Positions 42,759 through 51,076 of a stretch of 64,000 bases of DNA are shown here, piece by piece. Position 1 is the first letter of the stretch. Every line of letters starts with the position of its first letter. The stretch spans positions 1-64,000 of the forward strand of contig NZ_FOHX01000008.1 of the NCBI RefSeq assembly GCF_900111685.1, written 5' to 3'. The notes beneath the pieces were generated by a model, which saw only the letters and a list, made by a program, of their open reading frames with translations, was not told where the DNA came from and searched no databases. Origin of the DNA: Nonomuraea wenchangensis (GTDB lineage: Bacteria > Actinomycetota > Actinomycetes > Streptosporangiales > Streptosporangiaceae). The position numbers and the translations under genes were made by a program.

Positions 42759-42881
42759 GATAGGGTGAAGATCGCGAGGCCATGGGAGGGCTTCCTTCTC
42801 TTTCTTCGAAAAGAACCTCCAGCCTTCCCGCTTTCCTCGCCCTCTTCTTTCGTTCCTCCCGCGCCGGGAGGAGCCGGCCCT

Positions 42882-43283
42882 CTAGCGTGCCGCGTCCAGG
42901 ACCGGTTTCACGTCGATGACAGGCGTGCCGTCCACGGCCTCCAGGCCGGCCACCCGCACCCGGAGCCCGTCGACCGCGAGCACCCGCACCCGGTGCAGTC
43001 CGATCGGGTTGGGCCGGTCGGCGGAGCGGGTGCTGAAGACGCCCGTCAGCGGGTTGCGCGGGTCGTCGCGCGGGTGCACGGCCGTCACGGTCCGGTCGGC
43101 GAGGTGCAGCCAGGTGAGGACGAACACCTCGTCCCCGGCCGCGAGGTCGCCGATCCCCTCCGCCATCGCGGGGTCGAACGCCAGCCAGGCGTCGGGAGCG
43201 CCCTCCGCGCCCTGCTTGGGGGCGTTCGCGCGATCGGCCAGGGGCGACTCGACCGCTCCGATCGCCCGGATCTCGTACGTCAT
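42882..43283 (-). CDS. trmO: tRNA (N6-threonylcarbamoyladenosine37-N6)-methyltransferase TrmO-like
   Basis: A 133-residue TsaA/TrmO family protein. The central signature FSTRSADRPNPIGLHRVRVLAVDG (about 84-107) and the end VDGTPVIDVKPVLDA are conserved. Such proteins use SAM to methylate t6A37 of some tRNAs. AAGGAGAG lies just before the ATG. It diverges from the ArsR fusion gene with 91 nt between starts. It is shorter than the E. coli enzyme, as is common in the one-domain family; a different SAM-linked substrate is possible. Confidence 0.83.
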   Translation of the reverse strand: MTYEIRAIGAVESPLADRANAPKQGAEGAPDAWLAFDPAMAEGIGDLAAGDEVFVLTWLHLADRTVTAVHPRDDPRNPLTGVFSTRSADRPNPIGLHRVRVLAVDGLRVRVAGLEAVDGTPVIDVKPVLDAAR

Positions 43284-43332
43284 GATCTCTCCTTACCGCA
43301 GACCGTCCCCGTCACGCTATGCGCCCCGAGTT

Positions 43333-43374
43333 ATTCGTTGACACGAATATTCTACATGGTGAATACTTCCGGGC
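43333..43374 (+). promoter_or_regulatory. Promoter/operator of the ArsR-SRPBCC fusion gene
   Basis: ATTCG at 43333-43337 and CGAAT at 43344-43348 flank TTGACA (43338-43343), a consensus -35 box. GAATATTC at 43345-43352 is a further palindrome, and GAATAC at 43361-43366 is a possible -10 at 17 bp spacing. Transcription would begin at or just before the ATG at 43375, giving a leaderless mRNA, consistent with the absence of a Shine-Dalgarno sequence. Confidence 0.55.
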
Positions 43375-44214
43375 ATGGACGCGATCCTCACCGCACTGGC
43401 CGACCCGGCCCGCCGGCGGCTCGTCACGCTGCTGGCCGAACGGCCCCGGCCCGTCGGAGTCCTCGCCCAGCTCGCCGGGGCCCGCCAGCCCCAGACGACC
43501 AAGCACCTGCAGAGCCTTGAACGCGCCGGCCTCGTCACCTCCCAGCGCTCCGGCCAGCGCCGCGTCTACGCGCTACGGCCCGGGCCGCTGCGGGAGCTGG
43601 CGGCCGCGCTCACCCGCCTGGCCGACACCGCCGACCAGGCCGGCGGCTCCCACGAGACCTACGACCGCTACGGGCTCAACCTCCACGCCGAACGGCTCGC
43701 CGCCCGGGAGCCGGGGTGGGCCGACGGCCGCTCGTTCACCTTCCACCGGTCCCTGGCGGGCAGCCCGGAGCAGGTGTGGCGGCACCTGACCGAGGCCGCC
43801 CTGCTCGCCCACTGGTGGACGCCGCAGGACCTGCGCGTCTCCGAGCTCGTCTTCGAGGCGCGGCCGGGCGGCCGGATCGTCCACGAGTACCGCGACGCCG
43901 AGGACGTCGACGGCTCCGACCTTGTCGTCGGCCGGGCGCGGGGAGTCGTCGACGACGTACGGCCCGGCGAGCACCTGGCCTACCGGCTCTCCCCCGAGCT
44001 CCCCGACGGCGCCCCCGCCTTCACCGCCCACCTCGACCTCGGCCTCCGGCCCACCGGCAGCGGCGGCACGGAGCTCGACGTCACCTTCCGGATCACCGAC
44101 AGCGCGGTCGAGTCCGCGGACTTCGTCGCGGGCATCGAGATCGGCTTCGGCCAGAGCCTCGACAAGCTCGCCGCGACCCTCGCCGACCCCCACACCACCA
44201 GGAGTACGACATGA
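43375..44214 (+). CDS. ArsR regulator fused to an SRPBCC (AHSA1-like) domain
   Basis: A 279-residue fusion. Residues 1-85 are an ArsR winged helix (MDAILTALADPARRRLVTLL, then RQPQTTKHLQSLERAGLV, wing TSQRSGQRRVYAL). Residues 115-275 are an AHSA1/START-like domain (FTFHRSLAGSPEQVWRHLTEAALLAHWWTPQD, GGRIVHEYRD, IEIGFGQSLDKLAATL). The same partners exist as separate genes at 3310-4109. The hydrophobic-ligand domain could act as the sensor. The RibD-like reductase gene overlaps the stop by 4 nt and is the probable regulated partner. Confidence 0.88.
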   Translation: MDAILTALADPARRRLVTLLAERPRPVGVLAQLAGARQPQTTKHLQSLERAGLVTSQRSGQRRVYALRPGPLRELAAALTRLADTADQAGGSHETYDRYGLNLHAERLAAREPGWADGRSFTFHRSLAGSPEQVWRHLTEAALLAHWWTPQDLRVSELVFEARPGGRIVHEYRDAEDVDGSDLVVGRARGVVDDVRPGEHLAYRLSPELPDGAPAFTAHLDLGLRPTGSGGTELDVTFRITDSAVESADFVAGIEIGFGQSLDKLAATLADPHTTRSTT

Positions 44215-44819
44215 CCCAGCCCACCGGCCTGACCGGCCGCAGGGTGACCGCGAACCTCAGCCTCACCCTCGACGGGCGCTACCACGGCCCCGGCGGGCCG
44301 GGCGACTTCGCGGCGTTCGCCCCCTACGTGACCAGCGACGTCGCGCGCGACCACATGAACCGCATGTGGGAGAGCGCGACGACGGCGCTGCTCGGCCGCG
44401 TCAACGCCGAGGGGTTCATGGGCTACTGGTCCTCGGTCGCCGCCGACGACGACGCCGACCCGCGCGATCGCGGATACGCCCAGTGGCTGATCGGCACGGA
44501 GAAGGTGGTCCTGTCGACCACCCTGACCGAGGCGCCGTGGGAGCGCACCCGCGTGGTGAACGCCCCCGCCGCCGACGTCGTCACCGAACTGAAGGCCACC
44601 GGCGCCGGCGACATCCTCGTCAACAGCAGCGCCAGCGTCATCAAACCGCTCCTGAAGGCCGACCTGCTCGACCGGCTCCACCTCCTGATCCTCCCCGAGA
44701 TCGCCGGAGGCGGGCAGCGGTTGTTCGACGACGGCCTGCCGGCCTCCCGGTGGAGGCTCGCCCACCGGGAGAGCGGCGAGCTGGGCGAGCTCGCCCTGGT
44801 CTACGACCGCATCCGCTAG
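44211..44819 (+). CDS. RibD/dihydrofolate-reductase-like family protein
   Basis: A 202-residue dihydrofolate-reductase-fold protein of the RibD C-terminal type. VTANLSLTLDGRYHGPGG is the family start, LLGRVNAEGF and GDILVNSSASVIKPLL give the NADPH-binding region, and LLILPEIAGGGQRLFDDG is the conserved late motif. These stand-alone reductases occur widely next to ArsR/SRPBCC regulators; real substrates are mostly unknown. ATG overlaps the regulator stop by 4 nt (ATGA). Confidence 0.9.
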   Translation: MTQPTGLTGRRVTANLSLTLDGRYHGPGGPGDFAAFAPYVTSDVARDHMNRMWESATTALLGRVNAEGFMGYWSSVAADDDADPRDRGYAQWLIGTEKVVLSTTLTEAPWERTRVVNAPAADVVTELKATGAGDILVNSSASVIKPLLKADLLDRLHLLILPEIAGGGQRLFDDGLPASRWRLAHRESGELGELALVYDRIR

Positions 44820-44963
44820 AGGGGCCCGCCGATAAGGCACGATCATTGGTCGTTTGCGACATCTCGGCATGATTACTGTCAGTAGTGGGAATGCCGCTAT
44901 CCGTATCACTAAGAGGCTACCTAGCCCGACTTATGCCTACTTGCGGGGAACTGGAGGCACACG

Positions 44964-46184
44964 ATGCGGACCGGCGGCACCCTACTCCTCAGCGCCTGCA
45001 CGGCGGTGCTGCTCCTGACCGCCGCGTGCGCCCCGGGCGAGCCCGGCACACCGCAGCGGCAGGGGCAGCCGGGCGCACCGGCCAGGCTCCTGATCACGCC
45101 CGCCCACGGCGCGCGGAAGGTGGCCCCGGACACCGGCATCAGCGTCAAGGTCACCGACGGCCAGGTCACCGGCGTGATCGTCACCGACGCCGACGGCCGC
45201 CAGATCAGCGGCGGCGCCGGCGCGGACGGCACCTGGCGGCCCCAGTGGCCGCTCAAGCCCTCCACGGCGTACACCGTGCGCGTGCGGGCCGTCGGCACCG
45301 ACGGCCGGCAGGTCACCGAGCGGGCCACGTTCACCACCCTGAAACCGGCGCGCGTACTGGACAGCGGCCTGTCACCGGTGGACGGGGAGCGGGTCGGCGT
45401 CGGGATGCCCATCCAGCTCATACTGACGAAGCCGGTGGCGGCGCGGGAGGACCGCGCGGCGGTCGAGCGCGCGCTGACGGTGGAGATGTCCAAACCCGTC
45501 GAGGGCTCCTGGAGCTGGGTGAGCGACCGGGAGGTGCAGTACCGGCCGCGGTCGTACTGGCCGTCCGGCGAGGAGGTCACCGTGGTCGCGCACCTGGCCG
45601 GGCTGCGCGTCGGCCGCGGCACGTGGGGCGTCAAGGACCGCCGGGTGACCTTCACCGTCGGCGCCGAGCACATCACCAAGATCCGCAACGGCACCCACCG
45701 CGCCGTCGTGCGCAAGAACGGCAAGGTCGTCAGGACCATCCCCATCAGCCTCGGCAAACCGGGCTTCGAGAGCTGGTCCGGCACCATGATCGCCCAGGAG
45801 AAGGCTCCCGACATCCTCATGGACTCCGCCACCATCGGCCTGCCCGGGCTGTACCGGACCCGCACCAAGTGGAACATCCGCATGACCTACAGCGGCATGT
45901 TCTTCCACGCCGCCCCCTGGTCCGTCGGCGACCAGGGCCACCGCAACGTCAGCCACGGCTGCGTCAACGCCAGCACCTCCCACGCCCACTGGTTCTACAA
46001 CTTCACCCAGCGCGGCGACATCATCAAGATCGTCGGAACCAAGCACAAGCTCCAGTTCGGCAACGGGCCGACGCCGTGGACCAAGACGTGGGACCAATGG
46101 CGGGCGGGCAGCGCCCTGTACACCCCGGACGCGCCGGCCACGCCGGCCGCACCGGACGACTCGCACCGGCCGAGCGACGCCTGA
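44964..46184 (+). CDS. L,D-transpeptidase lipoprotein with Ig-like domains
   Basis: A 406-residue peptidoglycan cross-linking enzyme. The signal peptide ends with lipobox LLTAAC (Cys about 22). Two Ig-like domains span about 40-240, and the YkuD catalytic domain has the motif HAAPW ... GHRNVSHGCVNAS with catalytic Cys in SHGC. It forms 3-3 cross-links on the outside face of the membrane, like mycobacterial LdtMt2. GGAGG precedes the ATG by about 7 nt. The 145-nt leader is AT-richer than its surroundings and probably carries the promoter. Confidence 0.92.
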   Translation: MRTGGTLLLSACTAVLLLTAACAPGEPGTPQRQGQPGAPARLLITPAHGARKVAPDTGISVKVTDGQVTGVIVTDADGRQISGGAGADGTWRPQWPLKPSTAYTVRVRAVGTDGRQVTERATFTTLKPARVLDSGLSPVDGERVGVGMPIQLILTKPVAAREDRAAVERALTVEMSKPVEGSWSWVSDREVQYRPRSYWPSGEEVTVVAHLAGLRVGRGTWGVKDRRVTFTVGAEHITKIRNGTHRAVVRKNGKVVRTIPISLGKPGFESWSGTMIAQEKAPDILMDSATIGLPGLYRTRTKWNIRMTYSGMFFHAAPWSVGDQGHRNVSHGCVNASTSHAHWFYNFTQRGDIIKIVGTKHKLQFGNGPTPWTKTWDQWRAGSALYTPDAPATPAAPDDSHRPSDA

Positions 46185-46237
46185 CCGCCACGCCCGCACA
46201 CCCGCCCCGTCGGCTCTTATAGTCACAATCAGCGGCC

Positions 46238-46271
46238 CACCGGGATCAATCCACACAGATCGGTCCCGGTG
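46238..46271. promoter_or_regulatory. Inverted repeat before the LLM flavin enzyme gene
   Basis: CACCGGGA at 46238-46245 and TCCCGGTG at 46264-46271 form an 8-bp inverted repeat with an 18-nt spacer, ending 32 nt before the likely start at 46304. It could be an operator with wide spacing, or the terminator hairpin of the transpeptidase gene that ends 54 nt upstream. Confidence 0.35.
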
Positions 46272-46303
46272 CCTGACGACCGCCCATGCTGACGGGGGCT
46301 CCC

Positions 46304-47290
46304 ATGACCGCATCGGTCTATCTGCTGGTTCTCGGCGACCACCTGCCCGATCCGCGCACCGGCGTCTCACCGCCCGAACGGGAACGCCTGCGCGCCGTGG
46401 TCGAGCAGGCCGTCGCCGCCGAGCAGGCCGGATTCACCGGCGTCGCCATCGGCGAGCACCACTTCACCCGCTACATCGTCTCCGCGCCGCAACTCCTGCT
46501 CGCCGCCATCGCGGCCCGTACGACCACCCTGCGCCTGTCCACCGGCGTCACCCTGCTCGCCCACCATGATCCCGTACGCGTCGCCGAGGAACTCGCCACC
46601 CTCGACGCGCTGTCGGACGGACGGGCCGAGCTCATCGCGGCCCGCGGCGTCTCCAGGGAGACCGACGCCGCCTTCGGCATCTCCCCCTCCGAGTTACGGC
46701 CGCGCTTCCACGAGAACCTGCGGCTGCTGCTGAAACTGCTGCGCGAGGAGAACGTCACCTGGCGCGGCACCTACCGCGGCCCCCTCGAGAACGTGACCAC
46801 CGCGCCGCGGCCCGTGCAGCGCCCCCACCCCACCGTGTGGATCGGCAGCGGCTCGCGGGCCTCGGCCGACCTCGCCGCCACCCTGGGCATGCCGCTCATG
46901 CTGCCCAGCACCCTGCGCGACCCCGCCGTCCACCTCGACCTGGTGACCCACTACCGCCGCCACGCCCCCGGCCGCGTGGGACTGCCCAGCCACGTCTTCG
47001 TCGCCGAACGCGACGCCCGGGAACGCTGGCGGCCCCACCTGCGGGCCTACGCCTCCTTCGCCACCCGCTGGCGCGGCGACGGCGCGCCGATCGACCTCGA
47101 CGAGCTGATGGCCGGCGCGGCGATCTGCGGCGACCCCAGCGAGGTCGCCGACCGGCTCAACGCCCAGCAGAAGCTGCTGGGCCTCGACACGCACCTGCTG
47201 CTGATCGACATCGGCGGGCTCCCCCACGACGAGGTGCTCGGCGTGATCCGCCTGCTCGGCGAGAAGGTCCTCCCCCAGCTCACCACCTGA
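46304..47290 (+). CDS. LLM-class flavin-dependent oxidoreductase
   Basis: A luciferase-like TIM-barrel monooxygenase/oxidoreductase of 328 residues. GFTGVAIGEHHFTRYIVSAPQLLLAAIAARTTTLRLSTGV and VRVAEELATLDALSDGRAELIAARG are the family core, and TVWIGSGSRASADLAATLGMPLM is the second conserved block. It uses FMN or F420. ATG 46304 (MTASVYLLVLG) is chosen with a G-rich site 6 nt upstream; ATG 46286 is also in frame. Appears to be a single-gene unit. Confidence 0.88.
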   Translation: MTASVYLLVLGDHLPDPRTGVSPPERERLRAVVEQAVAAEQAGFTGVAIGEHHFTRYIVSAPQLLLAAIAARTTTLRLSTGVTLLAHHDPVRVAEELATLDALSDGRAELIAARGVSRETDAAFGISPSELRPRFHENLRLLLKLLREENVTWRGTYRGPLENVTTAPRPVQRPHPTVWIGSGSRASADLAATLGMPLMLPSTLRDPAVHLDLVTHYRRHAPGRVGLPSHVFVAERDARERWRPHLRAYASFATRWRGDGAPIDLDELMAGAAICGDPSEVADRLNAQQKLLGLDTHLLLIDIGGLPHDEVLGVIRLLGEKVLPQLTT

Positions 47291-47371
47291 CACGGCGCGG
47301 CCTCGGGTTGGCTGTCACTTTTACGAAGTGCGCACCGCTTGGTCAACGTTTGGCCTAGTCTTTTGGGTCCT

Positions 47372-48247
47372 ATGGATCACAACCACCACAGAAGACTCAA
47401 AACTGCCGCTCTGGCACTCACGGTTGCCGCGACCTCCCAGGTGCTCGCCTTCCCCGGCGTCGCGACCGCCTCGACCAGCTCCCAAGCCACCAGCTCGGTG
47501 ACGCAGGTCCAGCAGGCCACCACCGGCGCGGCAGGCACCACCACGGCCATGAACAAAGGGCTGGCCACCAACAACCGGATCTACCGGACCGGCCGCCTGG
47601 CCCGGGTCAACTGCTCCCCCGGCGCCCTGCCCGCCGGAAGCACCAACGCCTACCGGCGCTTCCTGACCCGCGTGACCGACTGCCTCAACCGGGCATGGGG
47701 CACACAGTTCCGCAAGGCCGGAATGCCTTTCAGCAAGCCGCGGCTGCGCATCATCACCAGAAAAGTCGGCAACGCCTGCGGCGGCTGGGCCACCGGCGCC
47801 GCCGGCTTCTACTGCTCAGCCGACCGCACCATGTACATGCTGATCACCAAGAACGACCTCCGGCAGCCCTTCCCCCTCGGCATCGCCCGGCTCATGGCCC
47901 ACGAATACGGCCACCACGTCCAGAACATCTCCAAGATCTGGACCTACTACACCGCCGCCCAGGCCAGGGCCGGCAAGGCCCAGCGCCTCCAGCTCTCCCG
48001 CAACTCCGAGCTGCAGGCCGAGTGCTTCTCCTCCGTCTTCATCTCCACCCAGCAGGGCAGCTCGCTGTTCACCGACGCCGAGTGGGACTACACCGTGGAC
48101 TGGTTCCGCAAGAACGGCGCCAAGACCTGGCCCCAGAACGACCACGGCCGCGGCCCCACCCAGGCCGCCTGGATGACCCGCGGCTACAACAGCGGCTCCC
48201 CCGGAGCCTGCAACACCTGGGCGGCCTCCCCCCGCACCACCACCTGA
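47372..48247 (+). CDS. Secreted neutral zinc metallopeptidase
   Basis: A 291-residue exported protein. The signal peptide (RRLKTAALALTVAATSQVLAF, cleavage near ATAS, residue 34) is followed by a Ser/Thr-rich linker. The catalytic HExxH is HEYGHHVQ (about residue 184), with the downstream acidic ligand region NSELQAECFSSVFIS. It belongs to the putative neutral zinc metallopeptidase (YpfJ-like) family. The ATG at 47372 is preferred because the twin-basic signal sequence begins there. A hairpin follows the stop. Confidence 0.87.
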   Translation: MDHNHHRRLKTAALALTVAATSQVLAFPGVATASTSSQATSSVTQVQQATTGAAGTTTAMNKGLATNNRIYRTGRLARVNCSPGALPAGSTNAYRRFLTRVTDCLNRAWGTQFRKAGMPFSKPRLRIITRKVGNACGGWATGAAGFYCSADRTMYMLITKNDLRQPFPLGIARLMAHEYGHHVQNISKIWTYYTAAQARAGKAQRLQLSRNSELQAECFSSVFISTQQGSSLFTDAEWDYTVDWFRKNGAKTWPQNDHGRGPTQAAWMTRGYNSGSPGACNTWAASPRTTT

Positions 48248-48268
48248 CCCGCACCACCCCCGAACCGC

Positions 48269-48297
48269 GCCCGGCCGGCCCTCCTCACCGGCCGGGC
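48269..48297 (+). terminator. Hairpin after the metallopeptidase gene
   Basis: GCCCGGCCGG at 48269-48278 pairs perfectly with CCGGCCGGGC at 48288-48297 across a 9-nt loop, 21 nt after the stop. No U-run follows. It is a likely intrinsic-type actinobacterial terminator. Confidence 0.65.
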
Positions 48298-48366
48298 CCG
48301 GCCCCCCGAACAGGCAATCCATCGATCATCAAGCTCTTCTCAACCACGACGCCCTAACGTCCTGCC

Positions 48367-48489
48367 ATGGTCAACATCGGCATCTACGAGATCGTCTTCC
48401 TGTTCCTGATCCCCGTCGTGGTCCTGTGGGTCGTCATCTACACCGCCGTACGGACCGCGATCCGCCACAGCAAAACACGCGGGAACTGA
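48367..48489 (+). CDS. 40-residue single-pass membrane peptide
   Basis: A short open frame encodes MVNIGIYEIVFLFLIPVVVL then WVVIYTAVRTAIRHSKTRGN. A 19-residue hydrophobic helix (about 8-28) is followed by a basic tail, giving an N-out/C-in single-span membrane peptide. Third codon positions are almost all C or G, as in real genes here. No ribosome site is seen, so it may be leaderless. It sits between the metallopeptidase terminator and the 48522 gene, 32 nt before the latter. Function unknown; possibly a regulator of a membrane protein. Confidence 0.6.
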   Translation: MVNIGIYEIVFLFLIPVVVLWVVIYTAVRTAIRHSKTRGN

Positions 48490-48521
48490 ACCAAAGGGCC
48501 GCCACGTGCGTACCTGGCCAC

Positions 48522-48998
48522 ATGCGCCAGCTCCAACGTGTACGGTCCATCGCGGCATCCTGCCTCATCCTCATCGGCGTGAGCCTGGCCGTCTCCACCT
48601 TCCTCACCCCCGACCCGGCCCTCACCGCGACCGCCCACGCCACCACCGCACACCGCGCGCCCGCACACCAGCACCCCCCACAGCCGCCCCGCGACGAACC
48701 CCTCCCCCAGGCCGGCGCCGACCAACTCCTGCGAGCCATCGCCTGCACCGACCCGCAGGTCCAGGTCGACGCCGCCGAACTACGCCAGGTCATCTGCCAC
48801 GCCCCCGCCGGCCGCTACACCATCCTCACCTTCACCACCCAGACCGGGACCCGCGCCTGGCTCGACGAAGCCGAACCGTACGGCGGCACCTACCTCGTCG
48901 GCGACCGATGGACCGTCATCGCCGCACCCGACCTCCTGACCGAACTGCAGGCCCAGGTCGGAGGACACCTCGAAGGACACCACACGCGCTCCCCGTGA
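48522..48998 (+). CDS. Exported or membrane-anchored hypothetical protein
   Basis: A 158-residue protein. Residues 10-28 are a hydrophobic signal anchor (SIAASCLILIGVSLAVSTF), followed by a His/Pro/Ala-rich low-complexity linker to about 65. A small C-terminal domain has two Cys (ACTDPQ and VICHAP) that could form a disulfide, and aromatic strands (YTILTFTTQTGTRAW). I recognise no family. It lies downstream of the 40-residue membrane peptide on the same strand and may share its transcript. Confidence 0.65.
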   Translation: MRQLQRVRSIAASCLILIGVSLAVSTFLTPDPALTATAHATTAHRAPAHQHPPQPPRDEPLPQAGADQLLRAIACTDPQVQVDAAELRQVICHAPAGRYTILTFTTQTGTRAWLDEAEPYGGTYLVGDRWTVIAAPDLLTELQAQVGGHLEGHHTRSP

Positions 48999-49062
48999 GG
49001 GGGTCGAGGGAACGCCCCGTCAGTGCTTGACTGGAAACGGCCCCGACGCTCGGAGACCCGAC

Positions 49063-50217
49063 ATGGACGTGTTCCAACAGGCCAAGCTCGGCCCCCTCAC
49101 CCTGCGCAACCGCATCATCAAGGCCGCCACCTTCGAAGGCATGACCAGGAACGCCCTCGTCAGCGACGACCTCATCGCCTTCCACCGCGCCCACGCCGCC
49201 GGCGGCGCCGCGATGACCACCCTCGCCTACTGCGCCGTCGCCCCCGAAGGCCGCACCGAACGCCGCCAGATCTGGATGCGCCCCGACGCCCTCCCCGGCC
49301 TGCGCCGCCTCACCGACGCCGTCCACGCCGAAGGCGCCGCCGCCTCCGCCCAGATCGGCCACGCCGGCCCCGTCGCCAACAGCAAATCCAACCGCCTGCC
49401 CGCCCTCGCCCCATCCGCGGCGTTCAACCCACAAGCCATCGCCATGACCCGGCGCGCCACCACCGCCGACATCGAACGCATCACCGCCGCCCACGCCACC
49501 GCCGCCAAGCTCGCCATCGAGGCCGGCTTCGACGCCGTCGAGATCCACCTCGGCCACAACTACTTCGCCAGCGCCTTCCTCTCCCCCAGACTCAACAAAC
49601 GCGACGACGAATACGGCGGCCCCCTCACCAACCGCGCCAAAGTCGCCCTCGGCACCGCCCGCGCCGTCCGCGACGCCGTCGGCGACCGCATCGCCATCCT
49701 CGCCAAACTCAACATGGACGACGGCGTACGCGGCGGCCTCGGCATCGAGGAAAGCCTCCAGGTCGCCCAATGGCTCGAACGCGACGGCAGCCTCGACGCC
49801 CTCGAACTCACCGCCGGCAGCTCCCTGCTCAACCCCATGTACCTCTTCCGCGGCGACGCCCCGATCCGCGAGTTCGCCGCGAACTTCAAACAACCCGCCC
49901 GCCTCGGCATCAAACTCGCCGGCGAACGCTTCATCCGCGCCTACCCCTACCAGGAGGCCTACCTCCTCGACTCCGCCCGCCGCTTCCGCGCCACCCTCAA
50001 GACACCCCTGATCCTGCTCGGCGGCATCAGCCAGCGCGCCACCATGGACCTCGCCATGGCCGAAGGCTTCGCGTTCGTCGCCATGGCCCGCGCCCTCCTG
50101 CGCGAACCCGACCTCGTCAACCGCCTGCGCACCGACCCCGCGACCCGCTCACTGTGCGTCCACTGCAACAAGTGCATGCCGACGATCTACACCGGCACCC
50201 GCTGCGTACTGGCCTGA
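49063..50217 (+). CDS. Old-yellow-enzyme family NADH:flavin oxidoreductase
   Basis: A 384-residue FMN TIM barrel. LGPLTLRNRIIKAATFEGM is the family start, QIGHAGP the flavin-site motif, EIHLGHNYFASAFLSPRLNKRDDEYGG the catalytic core, and ILLGGISQ the phosphate site. It reduces activated alkenes or similar. The C-terminus carries CVHCNKC followed by Cys at the expected Fe-S position, normally found only in the longer dienoyl-CoA-reductase type, yet the protein ends there without FAD/NAD domains. GGAGA lies 9 nt before the ATG. Leu is mostly CTC and Glu often GAA, unlike most genes in the window. Confidence 0.88.
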   Translation: MDVFQQAKLGPLTLRNRIIKAATFEGMTRNALVSDDLIAFHRAHAAGGAAMTTLAYCAVAPEGRTERRQIWMRPDALPGLRRLTDAVHAEGAAASAQIGHAGPVANSKSNRLPALAPSAAFNPQAIAMTRRATTADIERITAAHATAAKLAIEAGFDAVEIHLGHNYFASAFLSPRLNKRDDEYGGPLTNRAKVALGTARAVRDAVGDRIAILAKLNMDDGVRGGLGIEESLQVAQWLERDGSLDALELTAGSSLLNPMYLFRGDAPIREFAANFKQPARLGIKLAGERFIRAYPYQEAYLLDSARRFRATLKTPLILLGGISQRATMDLAMAEGFAFVAMARALLREPDLVNRLRTDPATRSLCVHCNKCMPTIYTGTRCVLA

Positions 50218-50242
50218 GCCCGACGACCCGCCACGAACCGCC

Positions 50243-51076
50243 TCACCAGCCCACACCCGCCAGAAAACCCGTCAGCGCGGCATTGACCTCCGCCGGCCGC
50301 TCCAACGGCGGCAGATGACCCGTCCCCGGCAGATCCAGCCGCCCCGCACCCCTGATCCCCTCCGCCAGCAACCCCGACACCGCCTGAATCCCCGGCACAT
50401 CAGCCAACCCATTGATCACCAAAGCAGGACAGCCCACCTCACCCAGCCGCTCCTTCGCCTGCAGATGCCGCTCCGGCACCGGCGGACCACTCCACGAGCG
50501 CTCGAACACCCGACGCATCATCGCCAGCGCCAGCTCCCACACCCGCGGATCCAGATCATCCACACCCCGATCCGGCCCCGCCACCTGCCACAACACATGC
50601 GCACGGGCGAACGCCTCCACATCCTCGGCCAGCACCTTCTCCGCCGTGCCGTCCCGGTAACGAGCCAGCCGATCAGCCGGAACCGTCCCGTGCACCCGCT
50701 CCCGCGCCTGCGCCAGCATCTCCTCCGGCCACACATGACCCGACAACCCCGAGGCGATCAGCACCAGCCCCGCCACCCGGCCCGGCGCCACCAACGCCGC
50801 CTCCACCGCATGCGAGCCGCCCATCGAATCACCCACCAGCACCGCCCGCTCCACGCCGAGTCCATCCATCACCCGCAGCAGATCCCGGTGATGAACGACC
50901 TCGCCCACCGGATCAGCCGACTCGCCGTACCCCCGCCAGTCGTAACTGATCACCCGATGACGAGCGGACAACACCTCACGCTGATGCCTCCACATACGCC
51001 GATCAGCGATCCCCGCATGAATCAGCACCAGCGCGGGCCCCTCACCGGCCTCCTCACACGCCAGACCATCGATCAT
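50243..51076 (-). CDS. Alpha/beta hydrolase
   Basis: A 277-residue alpha/beta-fold hydrolase. The oxyanion region is LVLIHAGIADRRMW, the nucleophile elbow GDSMGGSH (Ser about 93), the acid is probably in LVINGLADVPG, and the catalytic His is in GTGHLPPLERP. Substrate is unknown. The ATG at 51076 starts MIDGLACEEAGEGPALVL; the longer GTG-preceded frame from 51103 is possible. It converges on the old-yellow-enzyme gene with 25 nt between stops. Confidence 0.87.
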   Translation of the reverse strand: MIDGLACEEAGEGPALVLIHAGIADRRMWRHQREVLSARHRVISYDWRGYGESADPVGEVVHHRDLLRVMDGLGVERAVLVGDSMGGSHAVEAALVAPGRVAGLVLIASGLSGHVWPEEMLAQARERVHGTVPADRLARYRDGTAEKVLAEDVEAFARAHVLWQVAGPDRGVDDLDPRVWELALAMMRRVFERSWSGPPVPERHLQAKERLGEVGCPALVINGLADVPGIQAVSGLLAEGIRGAGRLDLPGTGHLPPLERPAEVNAALTGFLAGVGW

